In this document: positions 1 through 8,886 of the stretch, piece after piece
Layout: each line of letters begins with the position of its first letter
Position numbering within the stretch: the first letter of the stretch is position 1
DNA from: Betaproteobacteria bacterium
GTDB lineage: Bacteria; Pseudomonadota; Gammaproteobacteria; Burkholderiales; SG8-41
Direction of reading: 5' to 3'
NCBI GenBank assembly: GCA_023266235.1
Contig: JAHFRL010000025.1
Coordinates: forward strand, 1 to 47,850
Length of the DNA: 47,850 nt
The notes under the pieces: generated by a model
What the model was told of the DNA's origin: nothing
Databases searched by the model: none
Seen by the model: the letters and a program-made list of their open reading frames with translations, nothing else
Made by a program: the position numbers and the translations under genes

Positions 1-1223
1 GCGCTCAGCGGGTCCTGCGGGTCGCCCTTCGGAAACAGCACCGTTTCCTGGTACGAAGTCCCGTTTTTCAAAGTGATCGTCACGCGGGCGGGAAATTTAT
101 CGGGATAGAGCTGGTTGAGTTGGGCGTCCGCGACCACCTCGGTGTTGGCGAGGACTTCGCGCACCACCGGGTCGTTGATGCGCGCAGGGGAAAACTGCGC
201 CTGCGTGAGCTCGCGGTCGACCGCGGAGATCGCGATACAGTAGGGCACCGATACGCGCGCCGCCATTACCGTCGTCACGTCCTTGTTGGAAAAGTGCGTC
301 TTCACGGTGTTGTAGGTTTCGTTGGTGATGCGTGCAATCTGCGCGGGCTCGATCGGGTGTTTCCGTACGATCGCCAGCGTGGCCTGGATCGGTGAGTGGC
401 TTGCCAGGATAGTTGGAAAATACTTGAAGCCGTTTTGCAGTATCTCCCACGTCGTGCCGAGGCCGTGGACGAGCGCCTGCGGCTTCGGATCGGTGGAGTA
501 GGCGTTGAGATAGCCCTTGGGGTGCTCGAGGATGAAGGGCGGACTGGTTGCGCCGAGCTGCGCGAGCTGCGCGGAAAGAATGCCGTTAAATGCGGCCTTG
601 CCGGGATGGATGCTCTTGGTCATGTCGCCGGATTCGAAAAACGTATTGAGCCCGGCCGCCTGGGTGCCGGCGAGCCCCAGTGCGCGCTGCACGCCGTCGG
701 CGTCGAGCCTGAGCGCCTTGGCTGCGCTGGCGGCGGCCCCGAAGGTGCCATTGGTTGCGGTGGAGTGCCAGAAGCGATAATGCGTCGGCATTACCGCCAT
801 GCCGACGCGCACCGCGACTTCGTAGCCCGCGACCAGCGCTACGATCAGATCGCGTCCCGGCAATTGCTGCGTCTCCGCCAGCGCCAGTGCCGGCGGAACC
901 ACGACGGAACCGGTATGCAGCAGCGCGCGTTTATGCGTGTCGTCGTTGTCCGCGGCGTTGGCAAGGATGCCGTTCGCCAGCGCGGCGAACGCCGGGTGCG
1001 ATCTCACGCCGGCCGCACCGATCACCGATGCGCCGGTAGCGGCGCCGTAAAGCCTGGCGATTGCGAGCGCGACGCGCGACTTCTCCGGGTCCTCGGTCCA
1101 TGCGCTGATTGCGCAGCCGACGGTGTCGATAACGATGCGGCAAGCCTGCTCGACGACCGCTTGCGGCAGATCCTCATAGCGCATGCCGGCGACGAATTCG
1201 GCGAGAGTGCGGGTTTCGTTCAT
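1..1223 (-). CDS. MmgE/PrpD family protein (3' end outside the window)
   Basis: Only the first 407 codons are present; the frame is open to the left edge. The protein begins MNETRTLAEFVAG, has a DTVGCAI segment at residues 33-39 and a DNDDTHKR segment at 92-99. Both are typical of the N-terminal all-helical domain of MmgE/PrpD proteins, and the second PrpD gene at 3110-4519 carries equivalent segments. Characterised family members dehydrate 2-methylcitrate (PrpD) or decarboxylate cis-aconitate; many relatives have unknown substrates. It is transcribed away from prpF, and the shared 161-bp spacer holds a promoter for this gene and a palindromic operator. The family call is firm; the substrate is unknown. 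It may be a paralogue of the 3110-4519 gene acting on the same or a related tricarboxylate. Confidence 0.85.
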   Translation of the reverse strand, partial: MNETRTLAEFVAGMRYEDLPQAVVEQACRIVIDTVGCAISAWTEDPEKSRVALAIARLYGAATGASVIGAAGVRSHPAFAALANGILANAADNDDTHKRALLHTGSVVVPPALALAETQQLPGRDLIVALVAGYEVAVRVGMAVMPTHYRFWHSTATNGTFGAAASAAKALRLDADGVQRALGLAGTQAAGLNTFFESGDMTKSIHPGKAAFNGILSAQLAQLGATSPPFILEHPKGYLNAYSTDPKPQALVHGLGTTWEILQNGFKYFPTILASHSPIQATLAIVRKHPIEPAQIARITNETYNTVKTHFSNKDVTTVMAARVSVPYCIAISAVDRELTQAQFSPARINDPVVREVLANTEVVADAQLNQLYPDKFPARVTITLKNGTSYQETVLFPKGDPQDPLS

Positions 1224-1238
1224 AGCTGTCAGCCAGAT

Positions 1239-1267
1239 ACTATACTCAAAAATAAAAAGACGGTAAA
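1239..1267 (-). promoter_or_regulatory. Predicted sigma70 promoter of the left-edge MmgE/PrpD gene
   Basis: On the minus strand a -35 element TTTACC (1262-1267) and a -10 element TATAGT (1239-1244) are separated by exactly 17 bp of A/T-rich sequence. A start near 1232 would give a leader of about 10 bases before the ATG at 1223. It fits well by eye but is untested. Confidence 0.5.
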
Positions 1268-1282
1268 CTGATAAATGAAATC

Positions 1283-1301
1283 AGTTCCGATAGTCGGAAC
1301 T
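1283..1301. promoter_or_regulatory. Perfect palindromic operator candidate in the divergent spacer
   Basis: AGTTCCGA-TAG-TCGGAACT is an exact 8-bp inverted repeat around a 3-bp centre. It sits between the divergent MmgE/PrpD and PrpF genes, about 50-70 bp upstream of the predicted minus-strand start. Size and geometry fit a dimeric repressor or activator; IclR-type sites often look like this. No regulator gene is present in the window, so the binding protein is unknown. Confidence 0.55.
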
Positions 1302-1384
1302 CAAAGCATGCCTGACACGGGACGCGCTCTGCAGTGCTTGTCCCGCTGGAATTGCATGGCGTGCTACGCAATGGAGGAGGACCA

Positions 1385-2575
1385 ATGCCAAAGGGCACAT
1401 ACTTCGAGTCAGAGCAGATTGGCATACGCTGTTCGATCGTGAGGGGCGGGTCGAGCAAAGGCGTGTTCTTCCTCGAGAACGATCTGCCGGGGCCGGGTAG
1501 CGTCCGCGACAGTGTGCTGAAGCGCGTGATGGGAACGCCGGACGTCATGCAGATCGACGGTCTGGGGGGCACGCACCTCATCACTTCCAAGATAGTGATC
1601 GTGGGGCCGTCGACGCGGGATGACGCGGACGTCGATTACACGTTCGCTCAAGCCGAGATCACGAGGGATGTAATCGACTACTCGGGAAACTGCGGCAACC
1701 TGTCGGCGGGCGTCGGGCCGTTTGCCATCGAGGCCGGGCTGATCCGGCCGCAGGAACCCGTCACCTGCGTGAGAATCCACAACACGAACACCAATACCAT
1801 CCTGGTGGCCCACGTGCCCGTGTTCAATGGCAGGCCCAGGGTCAAGGGGGACTTCGCGATCGCGGGGGTCCCCGGGACGGGCGCTGAGATCTTCATGGAC
1901 TACAGCCTTACAGTGGGGTCGAAGACCGGGAAAATGCTGCCGACTTCGCGTGTGACCGATCATCTGCGGCTCGAAGGCGGTGGTTCGCTCGAAGTTACCA
2001 TTTGCGACGTCGCCAATCCCGCGGTATTCGTGCGCGCCAAGGACATCGGCTTGCGCGGCGACGAAATGCCCGACGAGTTCCAGTCGCAGCCCGGACTCGT
2101 CGACAAGCTGCGCGAGATCCGTGGGAAAGCGGCCGAAATGATCGGATTCTCGAGCCACTGGACCAAGGTCGACGACGAGAGCCCGTTCATTCCTTTCGTG
2201 ATCACGGTGGCGCCGCCGCTGGACTATCGGTCGCTGGGTGGTGCAAACGTCGCTGGCCGTGAGATGGACCTCGCGGCGCGACACATCTTCATGAACCGTT
2301 GCAATGACGCCATGGCTGGAACCGGATCGATGTGTATTGCAGCCGCATCGCGCATCCCCGGGTCTGTGGTCAACGAGCAGCTGCCCGCCGGACAAGACCC
2401 TAAGGGCGGCACACTCGCGATCGGGCATCCAGGGGGCGTGATGCGCGTGCGAGTGTTGCCACGCGAGGCAGACAACGACGCCGTGATCGGATTTGCGGCG
2501 CTGGGCTTCGGGCGTACCGCGCGCAAAATCATGGATGGCACCGTCTACGTTCCGGTATCCGGCGACTCTATATGA
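1385..2575 (+). CDS. PrpF-family isomerase (DUF453)
   Basis: This 396-residue protein belongs to the PrpF family, which isomerises aconitate-type double bonds (2-methylaconitate isomerase) and includes 4-oxalomesaconate tautomerases. Family hallmarks are RGGSSKG at residues 20-26, GNCGNLSAGVGPFA at 101-114 with a candidate catalytic Cys103, a lysine at SKI (residue 69) that may be its partner, and GTGSMCIAA in the second half. Length matches the family (about 390-400). The ATG at 1385 is chosen over an in-frame GTG at 1334 because a strong GGAGGAGG lies just upstream and homology starts after it. It is flanked by two PrpD-type genes and receptor genes, so it probably acts in uptake and rearrangement of a tricarboxylic acid. 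AcnD is not visible, so classical propionate metabolism cannot be claimed. Confidence 0.88.
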   Translation: MPKGTYFESEQIGIRCSIVRGGSSKGVFFLENDLPGPGSVRDSVLKRVMGTPDVMQIDGLGGTHLITSKIVIVGPSTRDDADVDYTFAQAEITRDVIDYSGNCGNLSAGVGPFAIEAGLIRPQEPVTCVRIHNTNTNTILVAHVPVFNGRPRVKGDFAIAGVPGTGAEIFMDYSLTVGSKTGKMLPTSRVTDHLRLEGGGSLEVTICDVANPAVFVRAKDIGLRGDEMPDEFQSQPGLVDKLREIRGKAAEMIGFSSHWTKVDDESPFIPFVITVAPPLDYRSLGGANVAGREMDLAARHIFMNRCNDAMAGTGSMCIAAASRIPGSVVNEQLPAGQDPKGGTLAIGHPGGVMRVRVLPREADNDAVIGFAALGFGRTARKIMDGTVYVPVSGDSI

Positions 2576-2649
2576 AAATCTTGCAAGGACGGAGTAAATC
2601 GCGCTGCGACTGTGCGGCGTGCTGGACCGTCGTAAAGGAGGAGTTCCGC

Positions 2650-2997
2650 ATGATCTTGCGTTACTTGATTGCAACCGCACTCGCGCTCGTCGCGGGCATG
2701 GCGCTCGTTCAAGCCCAGAGTTTTCCGAGTCGCCCGATCCGGATCATCACACCATTCCCTCCCGGCGCGACCACCGATGTGCTCTCGCGGCTCGTCTGCG
2801 CCAAGCTGAACGAAAGCTGGGGCCAGCCCTGCCTTGCGGACAACCGCCCGGGCGCCGCCGGCCTCGTCGGCACCGAGGTTGCTGCGAAGAGCCCGGTAGA
2901 CGGGTACACGCTGGTCAACGTCATTTCCAGCCACGTGATCCAGCACATGCTGCACAAGAAGACCTCATTCAACATCGCCTCGGTTCAGCAGGAATAA
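2650..2997 (+). pseudogene. Truncated TctC/Bug solute-binding protein
   Basis: The reading frame starts at an ATG with a good ribosome site (AAAGGAGG) and encodes a signal peptide ending near VQAQ, then the Bug signature FPSRPIRIITPFPPGATTD and an ADNRPGAAG segment. It stops after 115 residues, whereas family members have about 320. The following 110 bp before the next gene contain no recognisable remainder in any frame, so the C-terminal two thirds appear deleted rather than frameshifted. The stub lacks the second lobe of the periplasmic binding fold and is unlikely to bind ligand. A complete paralogue sits 1.6 kb downstream (4582-5574). Confidence 0.8.
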
Positions 2998-3109
2998 GCG
3001 CCAGGAGTGCGACCAGGCACGCGGGGTGCTTCCGAGCGCACACGCAGGCGAGCGACCCCGGCGCGAAGAGAAGATCACGCAGCATTCTTCAGGATAGAAG
3101 GAGGTGACC

Positions 3110-4519
3110 ATGACGATCGCACGAGACCTTGCACGGTTTTCCCTGGGTCTGAAGTTCGAGGACCTGCCCGAGGACGTTATTCAGGAGGCGAAGAGGGCGG
3201 TCCTGGACACGATCGGTTGCGCCATCGGCGGCTATTCGGGTGACGCGAGCCGGATCATCCGCGATTTGTCCCAGGAATTGGGCGGGAATAAGGAATCGAC
3301 GATCATCGGGAGCGGCATGAAGACATCCTGCTTCAACGCCATCTTGGCTAATGGCGTCATGGTCCGCTACCTCGACTTCAACGACACGTATTTGATCCCG
3401 GTCGGAAACCTGGTACTCGGGAACCACCCCAGTGAGGTCATCCCCGCGGTGTTCGCCCTTGCCGAGCGCGAGCGGCTGAATGGCAGGGATGTGGTCAACA
3501 CCATCGTCATGGGCTACGAGCTGTCCGGCAGGTTCAACGACTGCTGCGCGATCCCCGGTGTGGTGGCGCCGACCATCGAGGCGAAGGGATGGAATACCGA
3601 CACACGCGGCGCCTTCGTCATGCCGATCGTGGCCGGAAGGCTGCTCGGTCTGACCGAGGCGCAGATAGAGCAGGCGATCGGGATCTCCGGGAGCCACAAC
3701 ATGATCCTGGGTATCCTCGACGCGACCGGTGAGGAGTACAGCATGACGAAGAATCTCAGGTTCCCCCGCACCGCCCATGGAGGCGTGCTGGCCGCGATGA
3801 TGGCGAAGCGAGGGTATACGGGCCCCACCCGCGTCCTGGAGGGCAAAAAGGGGTTCATCCAATCGGTGATGCAGGGCGATTTCAACATCAAGGCGCTCAC
3901 CGAGCCCATCGGAAAGTTCAAGATTCTCGAGACCATGTACAAGGCCGTTGCGGCCGATGCGACCACACACGGCCACGTGAACGCCACGCTGCAGCTCGTG
4001 AAGGAGCGCGACATCAAGCCCGAGGACGTGGTCGAGGTGAGGATCAAGGCGGGCTCGCGCTGTGTGGAGCACACTGGCGACCCCGTGAAGCGGTACCCGA
4101 AGAACAAGGAGTCGGCGGACCACAGCTCCTACTACCTCACGGCGATCGCTATCATCGATCGCCAGATCGGGCCGAACCAGTACACGCCGGAGAAGTGGAA
4201 CGACCCCAAGGTGCTGGCGTTGATCGACAAAGTTAAGCTGGAGGCCGACCCCTCGCTCGATTCGTTCGGCCGCGCCGGGATTTCGGAGATCCGCACGAAG
4301 CAGGGCAACGTCTACGTGAAGCGCGTGGAGTATCCCACCGGGGACCCGAAGAATCCGATGACAGGCCGGGAGCTGGAGGACAAGCTCCGCGGCATGGCCG
4401 AGCCGTACATGACGGACAAACGCATCGACAGGCTGATCCAGACCGTCTACGCGCTCGACAATCTCGACAATCTCGACGAGTTGATGCAGAGCACGACGTT
4501 CGACCGGAAGGCGGGCTAG
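3110..4519 (+). CDS. MmgE/PrpD family protein
   Basis: A 469-residue, full-length MmgE/PrpD protein. Recognisable features are DTIGCAIGGY at residues 33-42, the conserved DFND segment at 89-92, and a C-terminal region with AEPYMTDKRIDRL. The ATG at 3110 is preferred over a GTG two codons earlier because AAGGAGGTGACC lies immediately upstream. It probably dehydrates or decarboxylates a substituted citrate- or aconitate-like acid, but substrate cannot be read from sequence. Neighbours are a truncated receptor upstream and a complete Bug receptor 62 bp downstream, with PrpF in the same direction, consistent with one catabolic unit. Codon choice and very strong Shine-Dalgarno sites differ somewhat from the core genes further right. 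Confidence 0.88.
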   Translation: MTIARDLARFSLGLKFEDLPEDVIQEAKRAVLDTIGCAIGGYSGDASRIIRDLSQELGGNKESTIIGSGMKTSCFNAILANGVMVRYLDFNDTYLIPVGNLVLGNHPSEVIPAVFALAERERLNGRDVVNTIVMGYELSGRFNDCCAIPGVVAPTIEAKGWNTDTRGAFVMPIVAGRLLGLTEAQIEQAIGISGSHNMILGILDATGEEYSMTKNLRFPRTAHGGVLAAMMAKRGYTGPTRVLEGKKGFIQSVMQGDFNIKALTEPIGKFKILETMYKAVAADATTHGHVNATLQLVKERDIKPEDVVEVRIKAGSRCVEHTGDPVKRYPKNKESADHSSYYLTAIAIIDRQIGPNQYTPEKWNDPKVLALIDKVKLEADPSLDSFGRAGISEIRTKQGNVYVKRVEYPTGDPKNPMTGRELEDKLRGMAEPYMTDKRIDRLIQTVYALDNLDNLDELMQSTTFDRKAG

Positions 4520-4581
4520 CCTGCATGTTTCATCTGGGCGCGGGCTGATCGGCGGACCACCATCAAAAAGGAGGATGAGCC

Positions 4582-5574
4582 ATGCAATCACTTACACTTA
4601 CCGGTGCAGTAGCGGCGTTCTGCCTGCTCGCCGTCGCGCTTGTCGCGCCGGCACAGTCGCAGGGCGGAGCGCAAGATTACCCGCAACGGCCGATACGCCT
4701 CGTAGTCGGCTATGCGCCAGGCGGTTCGACCGACATCTTCTCGCGCATTCTGGGCTCCCATATGACGCAGAATTGGGGCCAGCAAGTCGTGGTCGACAAC
4801 CGCTCCGGCGCGAGCGCGCAGATTGCCACGGATATCGTCGCCAAGGCGCCGCCGGACGGGTATACGCTGCTGGTTACTCCCAGCGGCACCCATACCGCCA
4901 ACGTCAGCCTGTTCAAAAAACTGCCTTACGACACGGTGAAGGATTTTGCGCCGGTTACGTTGTTCGGGTGGGTGACCAACATGATCGTGACGCACCCTTC
5001 GACGCCGGTCAGCACATTGCAGGAATTGATCCAGCTTGCCAAATCGAAGCCGGGCGAACTCACCTACGCTACCTCCAGCGCCGGCAGCGTGGGGCACCTC
5101 TCGGCCGAGCTGCTCAACAGTCTTGCCGGCATCAAAATCGTGCACGTACCGTATAAAGGCGGAGGCCCGGCCCTCACCGCGATCGCCTCCAACGAAATCA
5201 GCATCATGTTTGCGGCACTGCCTTCAGCCTCGCCCTTCATTCAGGCGAAGCGCATCAAGCCGATTGCGGTCACCAGCCCGAAACGCTCGCCGGTGCTGCC
5301 TGATGTGCCGACCGTCGCTGAATCAGGCTTGCCCGGTCTCGCAGTTAGGGAGTGGTATGGCGTCCTGGCGCCGGCCAAGACACCCGTGGCGGTGATCGAT
5401 AAGCTCAACGCCGAGATCGTGCGTATCATCCGGAAGCCCGAGGTCGAGGCGCGTTTCGCGGAGCTTGGTACCGACGTGGTAGGCAACACGCCGCGCGAGT
5501 TCGCGAAGCAGATCGACTCCGACATCCGGATGTGGGCCAAGGTCATCAAGGAGGCGGGGATCCAGGGTAACTGA
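4582..5574 (+). CDS. TctC/Bug family periplasmic solute-binding protein
   Basis: Full-length (330 residues) receptor of the tripartite tricarboxylate transporter (Bug) type. An N-terminal signal peptide ends near APAQSQG. It is followed by YPQRPIRLVVGYAPGGSTDIFSR, VVVDNRSGASAQIATD, the PPDGYTLL motif, and the HVPYKGGGPALTA segment near residue 190, all standard Bug landmarks. The mature protein would bind a carboxylate in the periplasm. No TctA/TctB membrane partner lies beside it; the nearest pair is at 37358-39385, so it may share a transporter or work as a sensor. AAAAAGGAGG precedes the start. Confidence 0.9.
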   Translation: MQSLTLTGAVAAFCLLAVALVAPAQSQGGAQDYPQRPIRLVVGYAPGGSTDIFSRILGSHMTQNWGQQVVVDNRSGASAQIATDIVAKAPPDGYTLLVTPSGTHTANVSLFKKLPYDTVKDFAPVTLFGWVTNMIVTHPSTPVSTLQELIQLAKSKPGELTYATSSAGSVGHLSAELLNSLAGIKIVHVPYKGGGPALTAIASNEISIMFAALPSASPFIQAKRIKPIAVTSPKRSPVLPDVPTVAESGLPGLAVREWYGVLAPAKTPVAVIDKLNAEIVRIIRKPEVEARFAELGTDVVGNTPREFAKQIDSDIRMWAKVIKEAGIQGN

Positions 5575-5702
5575 ATAGAGCGTCTGCGGGCCCGCGGCCC
5601 GTAGGCGGGATCTTTCTCCAAGAGAAGACCGGTGGCTGACGCTGGAGCCGGCGCGCCGGTGTGACGCGAGAGGGGCAACGTGCACGTGGAGGAGGCAGAG
5701 CG

Positions 5703-6494
5703 ATGAGCACCATGCAATATGAGGACATCGTCTATCAGGAAAAAGACGGCGTTGCGACCATCACGGTCAACCGTCCGGAGTCTCTCAATGCCTTTCGGTT
5801 GGGGACGTACGAGGAGGTCGCCGACGCTATTCTCCGCGCCGGCTGGAATAAGGAGGTCGGCGTCATCGTGCTGACGGGGGCCGGCACGCGTGCTTTCGGC
5901 GTAGGCGGCGACTCATCCAACAAGAAGTGGGAGCGCGCCGGGCGCGGCACCATCGGCGTGCCGGTCGAGCAGGTGCACGCGGCGATCCGCGATGTTCCGA
6001 AGCCGGTGATCGCGAAGGTGCGCGGCTACGCCATCGGCGGCGGGAACGTGATCTGTACGGTGTGCGATCTCACGATCGCGGGTGAAAGCGCGGTGTTCGG
6101 GCAGGTTGGCCCGAAGATGGGCTCGGTCGATCCCGGCTTCGGTACCGCCTATCTCGCGCGCAGCGTCGGCGAGAAGAAGGCGCGCGAGATGTGGTACCTG
6201 TGCCGGCGCTATACGGCGCGCGAGGCGCTGGCGATGGGCCTGGTCAACGCGGTCGTCCCCGATGGGGAACTGGACGCGGAGGTCGACCGGTGGTGCGCCG
6301 AGATCCTGGATCGAAGCCCGACCGCGATCGCCATCGCGAAACGGTCCTTCAACGCGGATACCGAGCACATCCGCGGCATCTCGAGCCTCGGCTTCCAGGC
6401 GGTGGCGCTCTATTACCAGACCGACGAGTGCAAGGAGGCGAACAGTGCCTTCCGCGATAAGCGCAAACCCAATTTCCGGGGCCGCAAGGGCTAG
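5703..6494 (+). CDS. Crotonase-fold hydrolase, BadI-like (2-ketocyclohexanecarboxyl-CoA hydrolase / MenB group)
   Basis: A 263-residue enoyl-CoA hydratase/isomerase superfamily protein. Oxyanion-hole segments are GAGTRAFGVGGD (residues about 57-68) and KVRGYAIGGGN (about 105-115). The stretches FGQVGPKMGSVDPGFG and EKKAREMWYLCRRY closely match what I recall of BadI of Rhodopseudomonas palustris, which hydrolytically opens 2-ketocyclohexanecarboxyl-CoA to pimelyl-CoA. MenB (naphthoate synthase) is the near relative. The C-terminal KRKPNFRGRKG tail also fits this subgroup. The start at 5703 follows GGAGGAGG; an upstream GTG at 5661 is less likely. None of the other bad genes is nearby, so a ring-opening role is an inference from similarity alone. 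Confidence 0.8.
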   Translation: MSTMQYEDIVYQEKDGVATITVNRPESLNAFRLGTYEEVADAILRAGWNKEVGVIVLTGAGTRAFGVGGDSSNKKWERAGRGTIGVPVEQVHAAIRDVPKPVIAKVRGYAIGGGNVICTVCDLTIAGESAVFGQVGPKMGSVDPGFGTAYLARSVGEKKAREMWYLCRRYTAREALAMGLVNAVVPDGELDAEVDRWCAEILDRSPTAIAIAKRSFNADTEHIRGISSLGFQAVALYYQTDECKEANSAFRDKRKPNFRGRKG

Positions 6495-6647
6495 CTGGCA
6501 AGCGGGGCGCGCCTGCACTGGGCGCACGTGTGGCCCATCACCACCTGACGCTTGAACTTCCTGCGGAAGCGACGTTCCGGGTGATTAGTGTCCGACAGCC
6601 AGTCTGGCGCTATCGAACGGGGGCAATGGTGCGGCAGCGACGGAAAT

Positions 6648-7169
6648 TCACGACTCCGCTTTGAGCTCGGCCCTGTAGCGCTTGAAATGCTGCACGTAGC
6701 GGGCGGCAAAACCATTGATCTCGGTGATCTCTTCCGTGGAGAGCTTACGCACCACCTTGCCTGGTGTGCCCAGCACGAGCGAGCCGTCGGGGATGATCGC
6801 CCTTTCCGCGACCAGCGCGCTGGCGCCAATCAGACAATTCTTGCCGACCATCGCGCCGTTCATGATCACGCTCCTGATCCCGATCAGGCTGCCGTCGCCG
6901 ATGGTGCAGCCATGCAGCATCGCCATGTGGCCCACGCTCACATTCTTGCCGAGCGTGAGCGGAAGGCCCGGGTCCGTATGCAGCACCGAGCCGTCCTGCA
7001 CCTGCGAGTTCTCGCCGATGGTGATCACCTCGTTGTCCCCGCGCAGCACGACGTTGAACCAGATGCTCACGTTGTCTTCGAGCACGACCTTGCCGATCAC
7101 GGTGGCGCTGGGGGCGATCCAGTAGTCGCCTTTGGCGACGATTTTGTGTTCACCGAGAGAGTATTTCAT
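6648..7169 (-). CDS. Gamma-class carbonic anhydrase family protein
   Basis: A 173-residue left-handed beta-helix (hexapeptide-repeat) protein of the gamma-carbonic anhydrase / PaaY / YrdA type. Candidate zinc ligands are the His in VLHTDPG and the two in [10 protein letters not shown]. Repeats such as [16 protein letters not shown] and [13 protein letters not shown] mark the helix coils, and the C-terminal helix runs from STEEITEIN to the end. It is the last gene of the mutase operon, 25 bp after the large-subunit stop. PaaY-type members hydrolyse wrongly formed CoA thioesters, so a housekeeping role for the CoA pathway upstream is plausible but unproven. Confidence 0.85.
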   Translation of the reverse strand: MKYSLGEHKIVAKGDYWIAPSATVIGKVVLEDNVSIWFNVVLRGDNEVITIGENSQVQDGSVLHTDPGLPLTLGKNVSVGHMAMLHGCTIGDGSLIGIRSVIMNGAMVGKNCLIGASALVAERAIIPDGSLVLGTPGKVVRKLSTEEITEINGFAARYVQHFKRYRAELKAES

Positions 7170-7194
7170 GGTGGTCCGATGACGAGTGAAGGGA

Positions 7195-8886
7195 TTAGAA
7201 CACCGGATTTTCCCGGTACGTGCTCCAGACCGTCTTCAACCTCTCGACGATGTCGCCCATCGTCGCGCCTTCGCGCACCAGCTCGATCGTAACCGGCATG
7301 ATGTTTTGCGACTCGTCCCTGGCGACATCGACCAGCTGGTCCAACAGCAGCTCCACCTTGCGAGAGTCGCGCCCACGGCGCACGCCCTGTGTGCGGGCGA
7401 TTTGTCGCGCGGCCGTGGTCAGGTCGTACGGGTGCAGCTCGATATCGTGCCGTTCCTCCGGCATCGCGTACTTGTTCACGCCGATGACCGGCTTATCGCC
7501 ATTCTGCTTGCGCAACGCCGTGTCGTAGGCGAAGTCGGCGATGCTCTTCTGGAACCAGCCCTCCTCGATCAACTTGATGGTTCCGCCGCGCTCGTCGATC
7601 TCGTCGAGGATTTCGAAGATGCGCTTTTCGAACTCGTTGGTCAGGGTTTCGAGGTAATAGGAGCCGCCGAGCGGATCGATCACGCTGCTGACGTTGGTCT
7701 CCTCTGCAATGATCTGCTGCGTGCGCAACGCCATGCGCATGGCGTCCTCCGTCGGGATCGCAAACGCTTCGTCGTAGCCGTTGGTGTGCAGGGACTGGCA
7801 GCCGCCGAGTACCGCCGAAAGCGCCTGCATCGCGGTGCGCACGATGTTAATCTGGTATTGCGGCTTGGTGAGCGTCGCCGCCGCGGTCTGGCAATGGAAG
7901 CGCAGGCGCATCGATTCCGGGTTCGTCGCTCCAAAGCGGTTCTTCATGATCTTGGCGTAGCAGCGCCGCGCCGCGCGGAATTTGGCGATCTCTTCGAAGA
8001 AGTCGCCTTGCGAGACAAAGTAAAAGGCGAGCCTCGGCGCGAACGCATCGACATCCATTCCCGTCTTCAGCACCTCTTCCACGTATACGATGGAATTCGC
8101 GAGAGTAAACGCGGCTTCCTGCAGCGGGGATGCACCGGCTTCCGAGATGTGGTAGCCCGATATGTTGATCGGGTTGTATCGTTTCATGTTTTTCGCGCAG
8201 TAAGTGATGCAGTCGCGCACCAGGCGCACGGAGGGCGCGATGGGATAGATGTACTCCTTCTGCGCCATGTACTCCTTCAGAATATCCGCCTGTATGGTGC
8301 CCGAGAGCTTGTTCAGGTCATAGCCGCGCTTCTGCGCGAGCGCGATGTACATTGCCAGCAGTATCCACGCGGAAGGATTGATCGTCATCGACACGGAGAT
8401 GTTTTCGAGGTCGATGCCGTCAAACAGCGCTTCCATGTCTGCGAGCGTGTCGACAGCGACACCTTCACGTCCCACCTCCCCCTCGCTCAAGGGGTGGTCC
8501 GAATCGTAGCCCATGAGCGTCGGCATATCGAAGTCGGTCGAAAGCCCCGTCTGTCCCTGGGAAATCAGGAATTTGAAGCGCTTGTTGGTATCCTCGCCGG
8601 TGCCGAAACCGGCGATCTGCCGCATCGTCCAGTGGCGGCTGCGGTACATGGTCGGGTAGGGACCGCGCGTAAAGGGATAACGGCCCGGCAGCCCGATGTC
8701 CGCAAGCGGGGTGTCCGCGATATCGGCGGCCGTGTAAACGCGCTTGACCGGGATACCACTGCAGGTAAAAAACTGCGGCCTGCGCTCGGCTTGCTTGTTA
8801 AGGAATGCGGCGACCTCGTTCGCCTCCCAATGGGCGAGTTCGTCGTGAAGTTGGTCAAGCGATCCTGGATCTGGCATCATGTTCAT
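7195..8886 (-). CDS. hcmA: 2-hydroxyisobutyryl-CoA mutase large subunit (B12-dependent acyl-CoA mutase)
   Basis: A 563-residue TIM-barrel substrate subunit of the methylmalonyl-CoA mutase superfamily; the B12 domain is a separate gene (11305-11712). The residue that is Tyr in methylmalonyl-CoA mutase and Phe in isobutyryl-CoA mutase (RQ-x-AGF) is Ile91 here, and the substrate-pocket position in TDFDMPT is Asp118. Ile90 plus Asp117 is the established signature of HcmA of Aquincola tertiaricarbonis, and much of the surrounding sequence agrees with that protein as I remember it. The predicted reaction interconverts 2-hydroxyisobutyryl-CoA and 3-hydroxybutyryl-CoA. The start at 8886 has GGAG 7 bases upstream; an ATG two codons earlier (8892) is possible. 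The gene overlaps the end of the G-protein gene by about 30 bp. A remaining alternative is another branched 2-hydroxyacyl-CoA substrate. Confidence 0.88.
   Translation of the reverse strand: MNMMPDPGSLDQLHDELAHWEANEVAAFLNKQAERRPQFFTCSGIPVKRVYTAADIADTPLADIGLPGRYPFTRGPYPTMYRSRHWTMRQIAGFGTGEDTNKRFKFLISQGQTGLSTDFDMPTLMGYDSDHPLSEGEVGREGVAVDTLADMEALFDGIDLENISVSMTINPSAWILLAMYIALAQKRGYDLNKLSGTIQADILKEYMAQKEYIYPIAPSVRLVRDCITYCAKNMKRYNPINISGYHISEAGASPLQEAAFTLANSIVYVEEVLKTGMDVDAFAPRLAFYFVSQGDFFEEIAKFRAARRCYAKIMKNRFGATNPESMRLRFHCQTAAATLTKPQYQINIVRTAMQALSAVLGGCQSLHTNGYDEAFAIPTEDAMRMALRTQQIIAEETNVSSVIDPLGGSYYLETLTNEFEKRIFEILDEIDERGGTIKLIEEGWFQKSIADFAYDTALRKQNGDKPVIGVNKYAMPEERHDIELHPYDLTTAARQIARTQGVRRGRDSRKVELLLDQLVDVARDESQNIMPVTIELVREGATMGDIVERLKTVWSTYRENPVF

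Noticed and set aside
5703..6494. A full benzoate/cyclohexanecarboxylate (bad) operon
   Set aside because: Only the BadI-like protein is recognisable; no badDEFG, badH or badK neighbours.
6495..6647. A small minus-strand frame ending CAQCRRAPLAS in the gap after the crotonase gene
   Set aside because: It runs out of frame through the carbonic anhydrase gene, and no homology or start site supports it.
7195..8886. Methylmalonyl-CoA mutase as the mutase identity
   Set aside because: The diagnostic Tyr is Ile and the pocket residue is Asp, and the subunits and ligase are arranged as in hcm operons.
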